A stretch of DNA of 64,000 bases, from positions 682,001-746,000 of the forward strand of contig CBDDLR010000001.1 of assembly GCA_965230765.1 (NCBI GenBank). The letters run 5' to 3'. Below are positions 42,978 through 52,078 of this stretch, in pieces. The notes beneath the pieces were generated by a model that worked only from the letters and a program-made list of their open reading frames with translations, made no database searches and was not told the DNA's origin. The position numbers and the translations under genes were made by a program. The DNA comes from Sunxiuqinia sp965230765 (GTDB taxonomy: Bacteria > Bacteroidota > Bacteroidia > Bacteroidales > Prolixibacteraceae). Numbering within the stretch: the stretch's first letter is position 1; each line of letters begins with the position of its first letter.

Positions 42978-43973
42978 CTAGTCCGGCTGATATCCTGAAT
43001 TATTCAGTATACCTAAATAATCGTCATTTTCCATCAGTTCTTTCAAACTGGTTTCCGGGTTTGTATTCATGTAGGCTTGAACAATCTGCCAGCCAATCCA
43101 TACACCTGTTCGCCCAGGAGAGTCCGCTGTAAAACTTGAGGTATATGGTGCGTCATCAATGTATCGTTTGATATCCATTCGTCGGTTTGAAAATAGCATG
43201 TTTTGCTCTGCAAGATAGGTCCACATACCTTGTTCACTCTTCTCACAAAAATCAAGCTGAGCCTTCGAATAACCCATGATAATGGTATCATTCACTGCTG
43301 GCATCATGGCATCTAAAAAATACAAGAGTTTTCCCCGGTAAACCATGTGTTCAATCAACTTGTCAGCCTTGGCTTTAATCGGATAATCAGTCAAGGCCCA
43401 GGCATACATGGCATCTGGAACAATTTTACCCGGATGCATATTCTTAATCTTGTAGTTGGACATTCCCAACATAGGATAGTAATTGCAATCTTCACCCAAA
43501 TATTTATCCAGGCTAACACCAATTAAATTTTCAGTAACAACAATAGATTGGTTAAATCCACTAATGCAAGTATATACTCCCGGCACATTTTTTTCGGGGA
43601 AATAGTATTTATAATGTTTGAGAGCGTTAAAAAAATCTTTCTCCAATTGCTTTTTATCAATTGTTTCATCTACCATTTTTTTTGCCTCCAGCACAACGGT
43701 ATCCTGCAAAAAGGAACTCAACTGTGGCAAGAAATCAACACTGTCGATCCCTCCTATTCTAATCATCTGATTGGTGAAAATCGACCAGAACTCTCCATAT
43801 TCACTGTTCAACTCCGGCAATTTTTGTTCAAGCTCTCCTTCTGCTAAAAACAACGATTCATCTAAATTTCCATACTTCACATCCAGATCAATTTTGGAAA
43901 CGTTTATTTTTAAGGGATCACGCTGGCAAGAAGTAAAAACGATGATGAATAAAAAAACAACTAAGCGATTCAT
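42978..43973 (-). CDS. gldB: GldB-like gliding motility lipoprotein
   Basis: This 331-residue lipoprotein has the lipobox F-T-S-C (Cys16). The GldB pattern is visible: D-L-D-V-K-Y-G-N-L-D after the signal, L-x-E-Y-G-E-F-W-S-I-F, Y-Y-P-M-L-G-M-S-N-Y-K, H-M-V-Y-R-G-K-L-L-Y-F-L-D-A-M-M-P near the centre, and a C-terminal G-R-T-G-V-W-I-G-W-Q-I-V-x-A-Y-M. In gliding Bacteroidota GldB is required for motility, but homologues occur in non-gliding relatives. The ATG at 43973 sets the signal peptide. gldB near nadE is a known neighbourhood; gldC, often the next member, is not in this window. Confidence 0.85.
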   Translation of the reverse strand: MNRLVVFLFIIVFTSCQRDPLKINVSKIDLDVKYGNLDESLFLAEGELEQKLPELNSEYGEFWSIFTNQMIRIGGIDSVDFLPQLSSFLQDTVVLEAKKMVDETIDKKQLEKDFFNALKHYKYYFPEKNVPGVYTCISGFNQSIVVTENLIGVSLDKYLGEDCNYYPMLGMSNYKIKNMHPGKIVPDAMYAWALTDYPIKAKADKLIEHMVYRGKLLYFLDAMMPAVNDTIIMGYSKAQLDFCEKSEQGMWTYLAEQNMLFSNRRMDIKRYIDDAPYTSSFTADSPGRTGVWIGWQIVQAYMNTNPETSLKELMENDDYLGILNNSGYQPD

Positions 43974-44092
43974 AATATAGCTTTTCCGAATGACGTTCAT
44001 ATCTCAAAAATATTGTATGATTAAAATATAATTTCGAGATTTGTGATACAAAACTACTAGAAACATTCGTTCTAAAAACAGAATTATAAGCT

Positions 44093-44755
44093 ATGAGAAA
44101 ATTATTTTGTTTGACCGCCCTTTTATTTTTATCGATTTCGGTTTTTGCACAAACAGCTATACAAATGTCGTTTACAGCCAGCCCATCTATTAACTGGATG
44201 TCATCTGATCAAAAAACAGTTGATAATGACGGTTCGGTTGCCGGTTTTGATTTTGGTGTAAATGCCGACATATTTTTTGACATAGAGGGCAAGTATGCTT
44301 TTGCAACCGGGCTGCTTATTACCAATACCGGTGGAAAAGTCAATTACTTTACCAACGAGCCATTCTCCTTTGCAGGGGAATCACTTGATCCTAACACACA
44401 GGTACATTATCGCTTGCAATATGTTGAAATTCCAATGGCTATCAAGTTAAAAACAAGTCCATTTGAACGCTGGACCTATTGGGGACAGTTTGGGTTATCA
44501 GGTTTTGTAAATGTACGCGCACGTGGTGATAGCGATGACGGCAGCCTGGACAAATCGAATATTAACGATGAAGTAAACCTATTCAATATTGCCATGAATG
44601 TTGGTGTAGGTTCTGAATTCGACCTTGGTGGCAACAATGCCATTTCAATGGGTATCATTTACAAAAATGGTTTCCTGGACGTTACCGACAACAATGCATT
44701 TGATGAGCGATCTACGCTTAATTCAATTGTATTTAAATTAGGTCTCGTTTTCTAA
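44093..44755 (+). CDS. PorT-family outer-membrane beta-barrel protein
   Basis: This 220-residue exported protein has a signal peptide ending S-V-F-A-Q (about residue 20). Alternating amphipathic strands follow (for example D-F-G-V-N-A-D-I-F-F-D, Y-R-L-Q-Y-V-E-I-P-M-A-I-K-L-K), and a barrel-type C-terminus V-F-K-L-G-L-V-F ends in Phe. The Y-x-E-I-P-x2-L/I-K-x-K strand is typical of the PorT/OMP_b-brl_2 group, which includes components linked to type IX secretion as well as many uncharacterised barrels, so function is not assigned. It is divergent from gldB and upstream of nadE. Confidence 0.8.
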   Translation: MRKLFCLTALLFLSISVFAQTAIQMSFTASPSINWMSSDQKTVDNDGSVAGFDFGVNADIFFDIEGKYAFATGLLITNTGGKVNYFTNEPFSFAGESLDPNTQVHYRLQYVEIPMAIKLKTSPFERWTYWGQFGLSGFVNVRARGDSDDGSLDKSNINDEVNLFNIAMNVGVGSEFDLGGNNAISMGIIYKNGFLDVTDNNAFDERSTLNSIVFKLGLVF

Positions 44756-44764
44756 TAATAATCT

Positions 44765-44794
44765 GTTGATTTATTTCTTTTTCAACTATTTTTG
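44765..44794 (+). promoter_or_regulatory. Predicted nadE promoter
   Basis: GTTG (44765-44768), 18-base spacer, TATTTTTG (44787-44794). The leader to the nadE ATG would be about 30 nt, separating nadE transcription from the barrel gene. Confidence 0.5.
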
Positions 44795-44829
44795 CTCCTT
44801 TAATTGTCCCATATTTAAAATAGAGCTGA

Positions 44830-46473
44830 ATGAAGGTTGCATTGGCACAATTGAATTACCACATTGGTAATTTTGAAGCAAACACCAAAAAGATAACTGA
44901 CACCATTCAACGGTCGGAGAAAGAAGGAGCAGAATTAGTTGTTTTTTCTGAACTGGCTGTTACCGGGTACTATCCTCACGATTTGCTCGAACGGAAAGAA
45001 TTCATTGAAAAAGCTGAGAATGCTGTCGAACAAATTGCCAGTCATTGTGTGAATATTGCTGCCCTTGTTGGTGGCCCCAGCATCAATACAAGCAGTAAAG
45101 GGAAAAAGCTATTTAACTCTGCCTATTTCCTGAACAACGGGAAGGTGGAAACCATTCGCCACAAATCACTTTTACCAACCTACGATATTTTTGATGAGTA
45201 TCGCCATTTTGAACCTAACCGACAATTTGAAATCATTGAATTTAAAGGTAGAAAGTTGGCGGTAACAATCTGCGAAGATTTATGGGACGAACAACCCACG
45301 CAAAACGAATTCGGAAAGGATAAACTTTATACCCGTTCCCCACTGGATGAGTTAAGCAAACTAAATCCTGATTTGGTCATCAACTTATCAGCTTCTCCCT
45401 TTTCCTACAACCAGGAAAGCTGGAGAAAAGACATTCTGATTAAAAAAGCCAAAACATACCAACTACCAATCATATATGTGAACCAGACTGGAGCACAAAC
45501 TGAAATTGTATTTGATGGCGGTTCGTTCTTCCTTCAAAAAGATGGAAGTATTCCTGTTGAATTAAACTACTTTGAAGAAGATTTTCAGGTAGTTGACATT
45601 GAGAATCCCGTTGGTGAAAGACAAGAGCAAAAAGACTATATCGCAAAAATCTATCAAGCACTGATCCTTGGCATCCGTGATTACTTTCAGAAAATGGGCT
45701 TCACTGATGCTGTCCTTGGACTATCAGGTGGGATTGATTCAGCCTTAGTATGTGCCTTGGCGGTTGAAGCACTTGGCAGCAAACATGTCAGAGGCCTGTT
45801 AATGCCCTCCCGATATTCATCCGACCACAGTGTGGCAGATGCGATCCAGCTTGCAGAGAATCTGGGTATTCAGCACGAAACCATACACATTCAGAACATG
45901 GTTGATGAATTTGAAAACCAACTGAGCCCATTGTTTGAGAACCTACCTGCAGGAGTAACCGAAGAAAATATCCAGGCACGAACTCGTGGAATTTTGGTGA
46001 TGGCAATTTCAAACAAGTTTGGAAATATCCTGCTAAACACAACCAATAAAAGTGAATGCGCAGTTGGATACGGAACACTTTATGGCGACATGAACGGAGG
46101 CCTGTCGGTACTGGGTGATGTTTACAAAACGGATGTGTTTAAATTATCAAGATACATGAATCGAAATGGGGAAGTAATTCCCGAGAACAGCATTGTCAAA
46201 CCACCCTCTGCCGAATTGCGACCTGATCAAAAGGATACTGATTCATTACCAGACTATGATATTTTGGATAAGGTTCTGTTTAAATACATTGAATTGAACC
46301 AGTCACCAGAAGAAATAATTGAAGAAGGATTTGAACGGGAGATGGTTTTTAAGGTGACCAGGATGGTGAACCAAAACGAATATAAACGATTTCAAGCCCC
46401 CCCAATTATAAGGGTAAGCTCAAAAGCTTTTGGCTTTGGTCGCATCATGCCCCTCGTTGCACGATACAAATAA
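44830..46473 (+). CDS. nadE: Glutamine-dependent NAD+ synthetase
   Basis: This 547-residue enzyme makes NAD+ from deamido-NAD+, ATP and glutamine in the cytoplasm. The N-terminal nitrilase-type glutaminase domain has the triad Glu41 (F-S-E), Lys112 (H-K-S-L-L-P) and Cys148 (I-C-E-D). The C-terminal synthetase domain has the PP-loop L-S-G-G-I-D-S-A near residue 298 and T-T-N-K-S-E near residue 397. Length matches the two-domain class. Preceded by a likely promoter at 44765-44794. Confidence 0.97.
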   Translation: MKVALAQLNYHIGNFEANTKKITDTIQRSEKEGAELVVFSELAVTGYYPHDLLERKEFIEKAENAVEQIASHCVNIAALVGGPSINTSSKGKKLFNSAYFLNNGKVETIRHKSLLPTYDIFDEYRHFEPNRQFEIIEFKGRKLAVTICEDLWDEQPTQNEFGKDKLYTRSPLDELSKLNPDLVINLSASPFSYNQESWRKDILIKKAKTYQLPIIYVNQTGAQTEIVFDGGSFFLQKDGSIPVELNYFEEDFQVVDIENPVGERQEQKDYIAKIYQALILGIRDYFQKMGFTDAVLGLSGGIDSALVCALAVEALGSKHVRGLLMPSRYSSDHSVADAIQLAENLGIQHETIHIQNMVDEFENQLSPLFENLPAGVTEENIQARTRGILVMAISNKFGNILLNTTNKSECAVGYGTLYGDMNGGLSVLGDVYKTDVFKLSRYMNRNGEVIPENSIVKPPSAELRPDQKDTDSLPDYDILDKVLFKYIELNQSPEEIIEEGFEREMVFKVTRMVNQNEYKRFQAPPIIRVSSKAFGFGRIMPLVARYK

Positions 46474-46620
46474 CGAAATAATGATCAATTTACGGAACTA
46501 GCCCTTAAAATAATCATTCCCAATAATTGAGTGAGTTTCTGCAAAATAAGTTTCGAAAACGTTTTTTATTTGTTAAAATTATATAACTTTGATGCTGCAT
46601 AACATATAAATCTAAATTGT

Positions 46621-47322
46621 ATGCTGAGTCACGAAATGGGGGTTAAAGAATTGCTGGAGAATCCTAAATCAGTCTTCAATTTGCTTACTCCTGAAGAAAA
46701 AGAAGAGCTTCTTAACCATATTACACTCACCAATTACAAAAAAAACGAATTCATCTACAAAGAAGGAGATGCACCTTCCGGATTTATTTTTTTAATTGAC
46801 GGGAAAGTAAAAATTTTCAAGGAAGGCGTAGGTGGTAGGGAGCAAATCATTCGTATGACGAAGCCAATGGGCTATATAAGTTACCGTGCAATCCTGGCAG
46901 AGGAAATACACAATGCTTCTGCTGTTACTCTCGAAGACTCATTAGTTTGTCACGTTACCCCAGATTTCTTTTTCGGGACACTTTTACGAAATCCGGAATG
47001 CACTGGCCGCTTACTACGGAAGTTAGCCCGTGAATTAGGGTTTTCAAATTCCAGAACAGTTACACTTACCCAAAAGCATATTCGTGGTCGTCTGGCAGAA
47101 TCATTGCTTCTTTTGAAAGAAAAATATGGTTTCGAAAATGATGGTGCGACACTGAAGGCTTTCCTTTCAAGGGAAGATATCGCCAACTTATCAAACATGA
47201 CAACCTCAAATGCAATCCGTACTCTTTCAACTTTTGCAGGCGAAAAAGTAATTGCAATTGATGGTCGGAAAATAAAAATTCTTGATTTAAACAAACTGGA
47301 ACGCATCAGCAAACTTGGGTAA
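46621..47322 (+). CDS. Crp/Fnr-family transcriptional regulator
   Basis: This 233-residue regulator has a cyclic-nucleotide-binding-like beta-roll (about residues 20-135: Y-K-E-G-D-A-P-S-G-F-I-F-L-I-D-G-K-V-K-I), a long dimerisation helix and a C-terminal HTH_Crp domain (L-S-R-E-D-I-A-N-L-S-N-M-T-T-S-N-A-I-R-T-L). There is no N-terminal Cys cluster for an iron-sulfur centre, so it is not a classical Fnr. The effector is unknown. TAACTTTG at 46584-46591 fits a -7 element. A second ATG in frame at 46636 is possible. It stands alone between nadE and the convergent murF-alr gene. Confidence 0.93.
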   Translation: MLSHEMGVKELLENPKSVFNLLTPEEKEELLNHITLTNYKKNEFIYKEGDAPSGFIFLIDGKVKIFKEGVGGREQIIRMTKPMGYISYRAILAEEIHNASAVTLEDSLVCHVTPDFFFGTLLRNPECTGRLLRKLARELGFSNSRTVTLTQKHIRGRLAESLLLLKEKYGFENDGATLKAFLSREDIANLSNMTTSNAIRTLSTFAGEKVIAIDGRKIKILDLNKLERISKLG

Positions 47323-47351
47323 TTATTCCAGATAATTTTGCCTTTCTATTT

Positions 47352-47387
47352 GGTTGATCCTAGATACTTGATTTTTGATCCTGGATC
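47352..47387 (+). repeat. Intergenic word repeat, also at 36997-37029 (minus)
   Basis: GGTTGATCCTAGATACTTGA then TTTTTGATCCTGGATC. The minus-strand copy at 36997-37029 reads GGTTGATAGATACTTGATTC then AAGATTCTGGGTC. The two are alignable with small indels. A looser set of the same words lies at 32165-32202. Confidence 0.5.
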
Positions 47388-47469
47388 TCAAAATGCTTCC
47401 CAATTCATCTTGTGCCAAAAAGCAATGATCATTCATCTTTCTATTAAAAGAAAAGATAAGGTTCATTCT

Positions 47470-49950
47470 TTATTCCTGGACATATATCCTCTTCACCCTT
47501 TGTGAAATGCCTGTTAAGATTTCATACGGTATTGTCTGTGCACAGTTCGCCAATTCCATCAGTTTAATATGCTCACCCATCAACTCCACAGAATCTCCAG
47601 GTTTTATATTTAAACCGGTCACGTCAATCATGCTCATATCCATACAAATGTTGCCAATGGTTGGCACTTTTTTGCCCTTCACCCACACATATGCATTTCC
47701 GTTTCCAAACCTTCGGTCATACCCGTCAGCGTATCCAACTGGTATTACAGCTATTTCTTTGTCGTTATCAACCTTCCCCATTCGGCCATAACCAATGGTT
47801 TCGCCCTTAGAAACTTTAACAACCTGGGACACACTGGTCTTCCAATACGCGATAGGCCTGCATTTGACTTTTAAGGCTACCGAAACACCGTACAAACCTA
47901 TGCCTAACCTCACCATATCGTGTCGATATTCCGGAAAGCGTTCGATCCCTGCCGAATTTAATAGGTGCTTGTCAATTTTATAGGAAATAATCTCATCAGC
48001 AAGTGCAGCCATCTTTTCAAACCGCTGGTATTGCTCGTTGGTGAACTCATCATGGAATTCCTCATCACTAGCAGCTAGATGCGAAAAAATGGATTTTAAT
48101 CTCAGGACATTCTGAGAGGAAATGCTTTTCAGTACCGTTTGAAATTCCTTCGCATCTGAAAAACCTAAACGGTGCATTCCCGAATCAACCTTCAAATGAA
48201 CTGGATAATTATGAATCGCCATTTTGCGGGCAAAACGTTCAAATCTTTCAAACAATTCGGATGAATAAATATTCGGCTCCAGCTTAAACTCAACCAGGCT
48301 CTCAAAACTATGGGCTTCAGGATTCATGACCACAATTGGAACTGAAATCCCAGCCTTACGCAAATCTATTCCTTCATCGGCAACGGCAACAGCCAGGTAA
48401 TCTACCTTTTGGTATTGAAGCATTTGCGCAACCTCTACTGTCCCGCTTCCATACGAAAAGGCTTTCACCATAACCATAACCTTAGTTTCTGGTTTGAGCA
48501 ACGCCTTAAAGGAATTCAGATTTTCAATCATTTCGTGCAACCTGATTTCAAGCGTTGTTTGATGAAACTTCTTTTGAAGAATAGAAGATATTCTTTCAAA
48601 ATGGAAGTCCCTTGCCCCTTTAATTAAAATGCTTTCATCCTGAAAATCTGAACCCTTAAATTTTGCTAAGAATTCATCCGTATTTTTATAAAAGGCAGAA
48701 TTTTCACCGAAACTATTCTGATTGGTATAAAAACCCTCACCAATCCCAATAAAGCGATCCACCTGATTTAACTGGACCAATCTGGATACTTCTTTAACCA
48801 ATTTTGATTGGCTTACTCCAGTCTGCTTTATATCTGAAAGAATGATTGTCTTTTTCTTTAGAGCAGAAGTAGTTTGCTGATTTAAAAACTGCAACGCTAT
48901 CCCAAGCGAATGGATGTCTGAGTTATAATAGTCATTGATCAAGGAGCAATTGTTGATCCCATCTTTCAATTCGAGCCGCATGGCCACCGGCTGCAAGGTT
49001 TCGAAAGCCGATAGAACCTGATCATTCAATTCAAATTTTTCTGCTATAAAAACCAGACAGTGAGCAGCATTTTCGACAGAAGCTTCATCTGAAAAAGGAA
49101 TTGGTACATCCAACGACCTATCTTCAGAAGTCAGGGTAAACGTAATTTTTCCAGGCTCTCCTTTCCTTTCTATATAATATTTTGAGTTTTTATCTTTAAA
49201 TGACCAGCCAACTAGTTCTGTAGAAGAATTTGAAAACTTATCTCGAACCTTCTTCTCAACCAATTCATCATCGCAACAATAAACCAGCAACTCGCAATTT
49301 TCAAAAAGCTTTAGTTTTTCTTCAACTTTCTGCTCAAGAGTTTGGAAATTTTCTTGATGAGCATCCCCAATGTTTGTGAAAATCCCAAGGCTTGGTGATA
49401 AAATTGAAGCAAGTTTTTGCATCTCACCCGGTTTGGAAATGCCTGCCTCGAAAATGGCCAAATCAAAGTGGCAATCCATATTAAAAACCGACAACGGCAC
49501 ACCAACTTGCGAATTAAAACTTTTTGGGCTCCTCACGATCTTTTTGGGTTGCAATAATTCAAACAACCATTCCTTCACAATCGTCTTTCCATTACTTCCA
49601 GTAATTGCCAGTACCGGATAAGTATGCTTTTGCCTGATCCAAGTTGCAATCTGCTGAAGAGCTTTTAGTGTTTCTGGAACATAGATAACCTGGGCTCCGA
49701 AAAATTCTTCAATTTTTAATTTCTTATCAGAAACAATAAATGACCGCACACCCTTTTTATATAATTCGGTGAGATAATTATGTCCATCATGTCGTTCTCC
49801 AGCCAAGGCAACAAAAAGTGTCGATGCAGGCTCAACAACTGTTCTACTGTCAATGGAAATTGAAGAAATTTGATCGGCATTTGCTATGCCAGGTGATAAT
49901 ATTTCTCCATCAATGATTTTTAGTATTTCTTGCAGACTGAATTCAGTCAT
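47470..49950 (-). CDS. Bifunctional MurF ligase / alanine racemase
   Basis: This 826-residue fusion has an N-terminal half (about 1-450) that is UDP-MurNAc-tripeptide:D-Ala-D-Ala ligase, with ATP loop T-G-S-N-G-K-T near residue 119 and N-D-Y-Y-N-S-D near residue 342. The C-terminal half (about 460-826) is alanine racemase, with the PLP lysine Lys496 in V-K-A-F-S-Y-G-S-G and the C-terminal N-I-C-M-D-M region around the catalytic loop. It couples production of D-alanine to its incorporation into the peptidoglycan precursor in the cytoplasm. This fusion is characteristic of Bacteroidota. It starts two bases after tdk, so the two are co-transcribed. ddl is at 62041. Confidence 0.97.
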   Translation of the reverse strand: MTEFSLQEILKIIDGEILSPGIANADQISSISIDSRTVVEPASTLFVALAGERHDGHNYLTELYKKGVRSFIVSDKKLKIEEFFGAQVIYVPETLKALQQIATWIRQKHTYPVLAITGSNGKTIVKEWLFELLQPKKIVRSPKSFNSQVGVPLSVFNMDCHFDLAIFEAGISKPGEMQKLASILSPSLGIFTNIGDAHQENFQTLEQKVEEKLKLFENCELLVYCCDDELVEKKVRDKFSNSSTELVGWSFKDKNSKYYIERKGEPGKITFTLTSEDRSLDVPIPFSDEASVENAAHCLVFIAEKFELNDQVLSAFETLQPVAMRLELKDGINNCSLINDYYNSDIHSLGIALQFLNQQTTSALKKKTIILSDIKQTGVSQSKLVKEVSRLVQLNQVDRFIGIGEGFYTNQNSFGENSAFYKNTDEFLAKFKGSDFQDESILIKGARDFHFERISSILQKKFHQTTLEIRLHEMIENLNSFKALLKPETKVMVMVKAFSYGSGTVEVAQMLQYQKVDYLAVAVADEGIDLRKAGISVPIVVMNPEAHSFESLVEFKLEPNIYSSELFERFERFARKMAIHNYPVHLKVDSGMHRLGFSDAKEFQTVLKSISSQNVLRLKSIFSHLAASDEEFHDEFTNEQYQRFEKMAALADEIISYKIDKHLLNSAGIERFPEYRHDMVRLGIGLYGVSVALKVKCRPIAYWKTSVSQVVKVSKGETIGYGRMGKVDNDKEIAVIPVGYADGYDRRFGNGNAYVWVKGKKVPTIGNICMDMSMIDVTGLNIKPGDSVELMGEHIKLMELANCAQTIPYEILTGISQRVKRIYVQE

Positions 49951-49952
49951 AC

Positions 49953-50525
49953 TTACTTGGTTTTATTATAACAAACACGGCAAAGAGGTTCATACTCATC
50001 TTTTTCGCCTAGCAAAACACGTTTTTCATTGGAGACCAAACGGTGCGAAAACTGTGCAATATTTCCACAACGCATGCATATTGCATGAACTTTGGTTACA
50101 TAATCTGCAATGGCCATCAATTCCGGCATAGGCCCGAACGGCTGACCTTTAAAATCCATATCTAGTCCTGCAACAATAACACGAACCCCCATGTTTGCCA
50201 ACTTTGAACATACCTCAACAAGCCCTTGATCGAAAAACTGAGCCTCATCAACACCAATGACTTCAACATCGGCAGATAACAATAAAATATTGGACGAATT
50301 TTCAACGGCTGTGCTTTGAATGGTATTTTCATCATGCGAAACCACGTTTTCCAACGAATAACGAGTATCAATTATGGGTTTAAATATTTCAACCTTCTGA
50401 CGAGCAAACTTTGCCCGTTTCATGCGCCTGATCAACTCTTCAGTCTTTCCAGAAAACATGGATCCTGCAATAATTTCAATACTTCCACCAGATTTTCGGT
50501 GGCTGACATCTCTTTCAAGAAACAT
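49953..50525 (-). CDS. tdk: Thymidine kinase (type II)
   Basis: This 190-residue enzyme phosphorylates thymidine in salvage. The P-loop G-S-M-F-S-G-K-T spans residues 21-28, the catalytic Glu is in V-D-E-A-Q-F-F near residue 97, and the zinc site Cys pairs are C-M-R-C and C-R-V-C. Its length is normal for the tetrameric TK1-like family. The -7 element TACTTTTG at 50559-50566 (minus) lies upstream. The gene is immediately followed by murF-alr. Confidence 0.97.
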   Translation of the reverse strand: MFLERDVSHRKSGGSIEIIAGSMFSGKTEELIRRMKRAKFARQKVEIFKPIIDTRYSLENVVSHDENTIQSTAVENSSNILLLSADVEVIGVDEAQFFDQGLVEVCSKLANMGVRVIVAGLDMDFKGQPFGPMPELMAIADYVTKVHAICMRCGNIAQFSHRLVSNEKRVLLGEKDEYEPLCRVCYNKTK

Positions 50526-50558
50526 TTACCGTTATAGTATTTAGATTTTGTACTTTTA

Positions 50559-50566
50559 CAAAAGTA
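50559..50566 (-). promoter_or_regulatory. -7 element for tdk-murF/alr
   Basis: Minus-strand TACTTTTG matches TAnnTTTG. It is half of an inverted repeat TACTTTT-AC-AAAAGTA (50551-50566) in the divergent region with the gene at 50603. Confidence 0.45.
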
Positions 50567-50602
50567 ACGAATTTGTCGAGTTAAATAGTTTATTACCAAA
50601 AT

Positions 50603-51397
50603 ATGGATCAAAGCAAATTATTACAGTTAGTTAAAAAGGATTTGGAAGAACTGAAGGATTTGACCAATGAACTTACTGTTTCGAAAAGCATTTCAAAAAT
50701 TGAAATTGAAATCGCACTTAGCAAGTCAAAGCTGATTTATCAGGAACTTGAGCTGCTGAAAGAAATGAACCTATCAGATGTTGAGACAGAAAAACCCATC
50801 ATTAAAGAAGCAAAAAAAGAGGAAAAACCCGTAAATATTTCCGAAGCTAAAGTTGTAGTAGAGGTTGAGCCAGAAGTAACTGAGCAACCCGATGAAACAC
50901 CGACCGAAATTTTGGTCGAAAATGAACCCAAGTTGAATGGTGAAGTAAAACATGAGCCTAACGAGGTTATTAATGAATCGAACTTGGAAGTAGAAGAAGA
51001 AATCAAGGTAGAAAAGAAGATTGAAGACATTGCAGAAGATTCATCACAAAATAATGAAATCCAGGAAGAGGAAGAACCTTCAATTGTTTTAGGAGAAACT
51101 TTTGCAGCAGGAAAGTCTATTAATGAGACCGCAAGTGAGAATCAAACACTCGATCAGAAAATAGCTAGTTCACCAATAAATCGACTTGAGCCTGCAATAG
51201 GACTTAACGATCGTTTTCTATTCATGCGGGAACTGTTTGAAGGCAATTCAGATAACTACAACCATGCCATTAAAGAAATTGATCAAATGAGCAACCTGAA
51301 AGAAGCAGTTGATTATTTGAGCATCAATTACAAGTGGAAAAAAACAGAGGCCAGCTTGAAATTTGTTGAACTTGTGAAAAGAAGGTTTCAATCATGA
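50603..51397 (+). CDS. Acidic coiled-coil protein of unknown function
   Basis: This 264-residue protein has three parts. An N-terminal helical segment (residues 1-55) has heptad-like Leu/Ile spacing. A long Glu/Pro/Val-rich, low-complexity linker runs from about 65 to 170. A C-terminal helical domain (about 178-264) has L-N-D-R-F-L-F-M-R-E-L-F and an N-Y-K-W-K-K ending that looks conserved. No signal peptide is seen, so it is cytosolic. The C-terminal domain is of a kind I recall in Bacteroidota next to rsmI, without assigned function. Its stop overlaps the rsmI start by four bases (ATGA), indicating coupling. Confidence 0.8.
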   Translation: MDQSKLLQLVKKDLEELKDLTNELTVSKSISKIEIEIALSKSKLIYQELELLKEMNLSDVETEKPIIKEAKKEEKPVNISEAKVVVEVEPEVTEQPDETPTEILVENEPKLNGEVKHEPNEVINESNLEVEEEIKVEKKIEDIAEDSSQNNEIQEEEEPSIVLGETFAAGKSINETASENQTLDQKIASSPINRLEPAIGLNDRFLFMRELFEGNSDNYNHAIKEIDQMSNLKEAVDYLSINYKWKKTEASLKFVELVKRRFQS

Positions 51398-52074
51398 GCG
51401 GTAAATTGTTTGTAGTGCCAACACCAATTGGTAACCTGGACGACATGACCATCAGAGCTGTAAAAGTGCTTCAGGAAGTGGACTTGATTCTTGCAGAAGA
51501 TACACGAACATCATCCAAACTGCTCAATCATCTCAACATTCAAAAGAAACTTATTGCCCACCATAAATTCAACGAACACAAAACTGTTGATTCTGTTTCC
51601 AGCAGAATTGAGGCAGGTGAAAATATTGCCTTGATTTCTGATGCCGGCACTCCTGGCATTAGCGATCCTGGGTTTTTATTAACCCGGAAGTGTGTTGAAT
51701 TGGGACTGGAAATTGAATGCCTGCCAGGAGCAACAGCCTTGATCCCTGCACTCGTAAATTCTGGGCTCCCTTCAGATCGGTTTTGTTTTGAAGGATTTCT
51801 CCCGCAGAAAAAAGGGAGGCAAAAGAAAATACAAAGCCTGGTTGAAGAAGAACGCACCATGATTTTTTATGAATCCCCTTATCGTGTTCTAAAAACCCTG
51901 GAACAATTCTGCGAGTTTTTGGGGGAAGATCGAAAAGCTTCTGTATCGCGTGAACTATCCAAAATACATGAAGAGACGAAGCAGGGGACTCTAAAAGAAC
52001 TGCTTGACTATTATAAAACCGCTACAGTAAAAGGGGAATTTGTAATCGTTGTTGCTGGCATCAATAGTAAATAA
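51394..52074 (+). CDS. rsmI: 16S rRNA 2'-O-ribose C1402 methyltransferase
   Basis: This 226-residue SAM-dependent methyltransferase of the tetrapyrrole-methylase fold modifies C1402 of 16S rRNA. Hallmarks are V-P-T-P-I-G-N-L-D-D near residue 8, L-A-E-D-T-R near residue 33, L-I-S-D-A-G-T-P-G-I-S-D-P-G near residue 81, L-P-G-A-T-A near residue 110 and F-Y-E-S-P-Y-R near residue 152. It is slightly shorter than the E. coli protein, lacking part of the C-terminal extension. It overlaps the preceding acidic-protein gene by four bases. Confidence 0.97.
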   Translation: MSGKLFVVPTPIGNLDDMTIRAVKVLQEVDLILAEDTRTSSKLLNHLNIQKKLIAHHKFNEHKTVDSVSSRIEAGENIALISDAGTPGISDPGFLLTRKCVELGLEIECLPGATALIPALVNSGLPSDRFCFEGFLPQKKGRQKKIQSLVEEERTMIFYESPYRVLKTLEQFCEFLGEDRKASVSRELSKIHEETKQGTLKELLDYYKTATVKGEFVIVVAGINSK

Positions 52075-52078
52075 AACC

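Noticed and set aside
42978..46473. Possible complete gldB-nadE-gldC gliding cluster
   Set aside because: No gldC was found after nadE; a Crp/Fnr gene follows instead.
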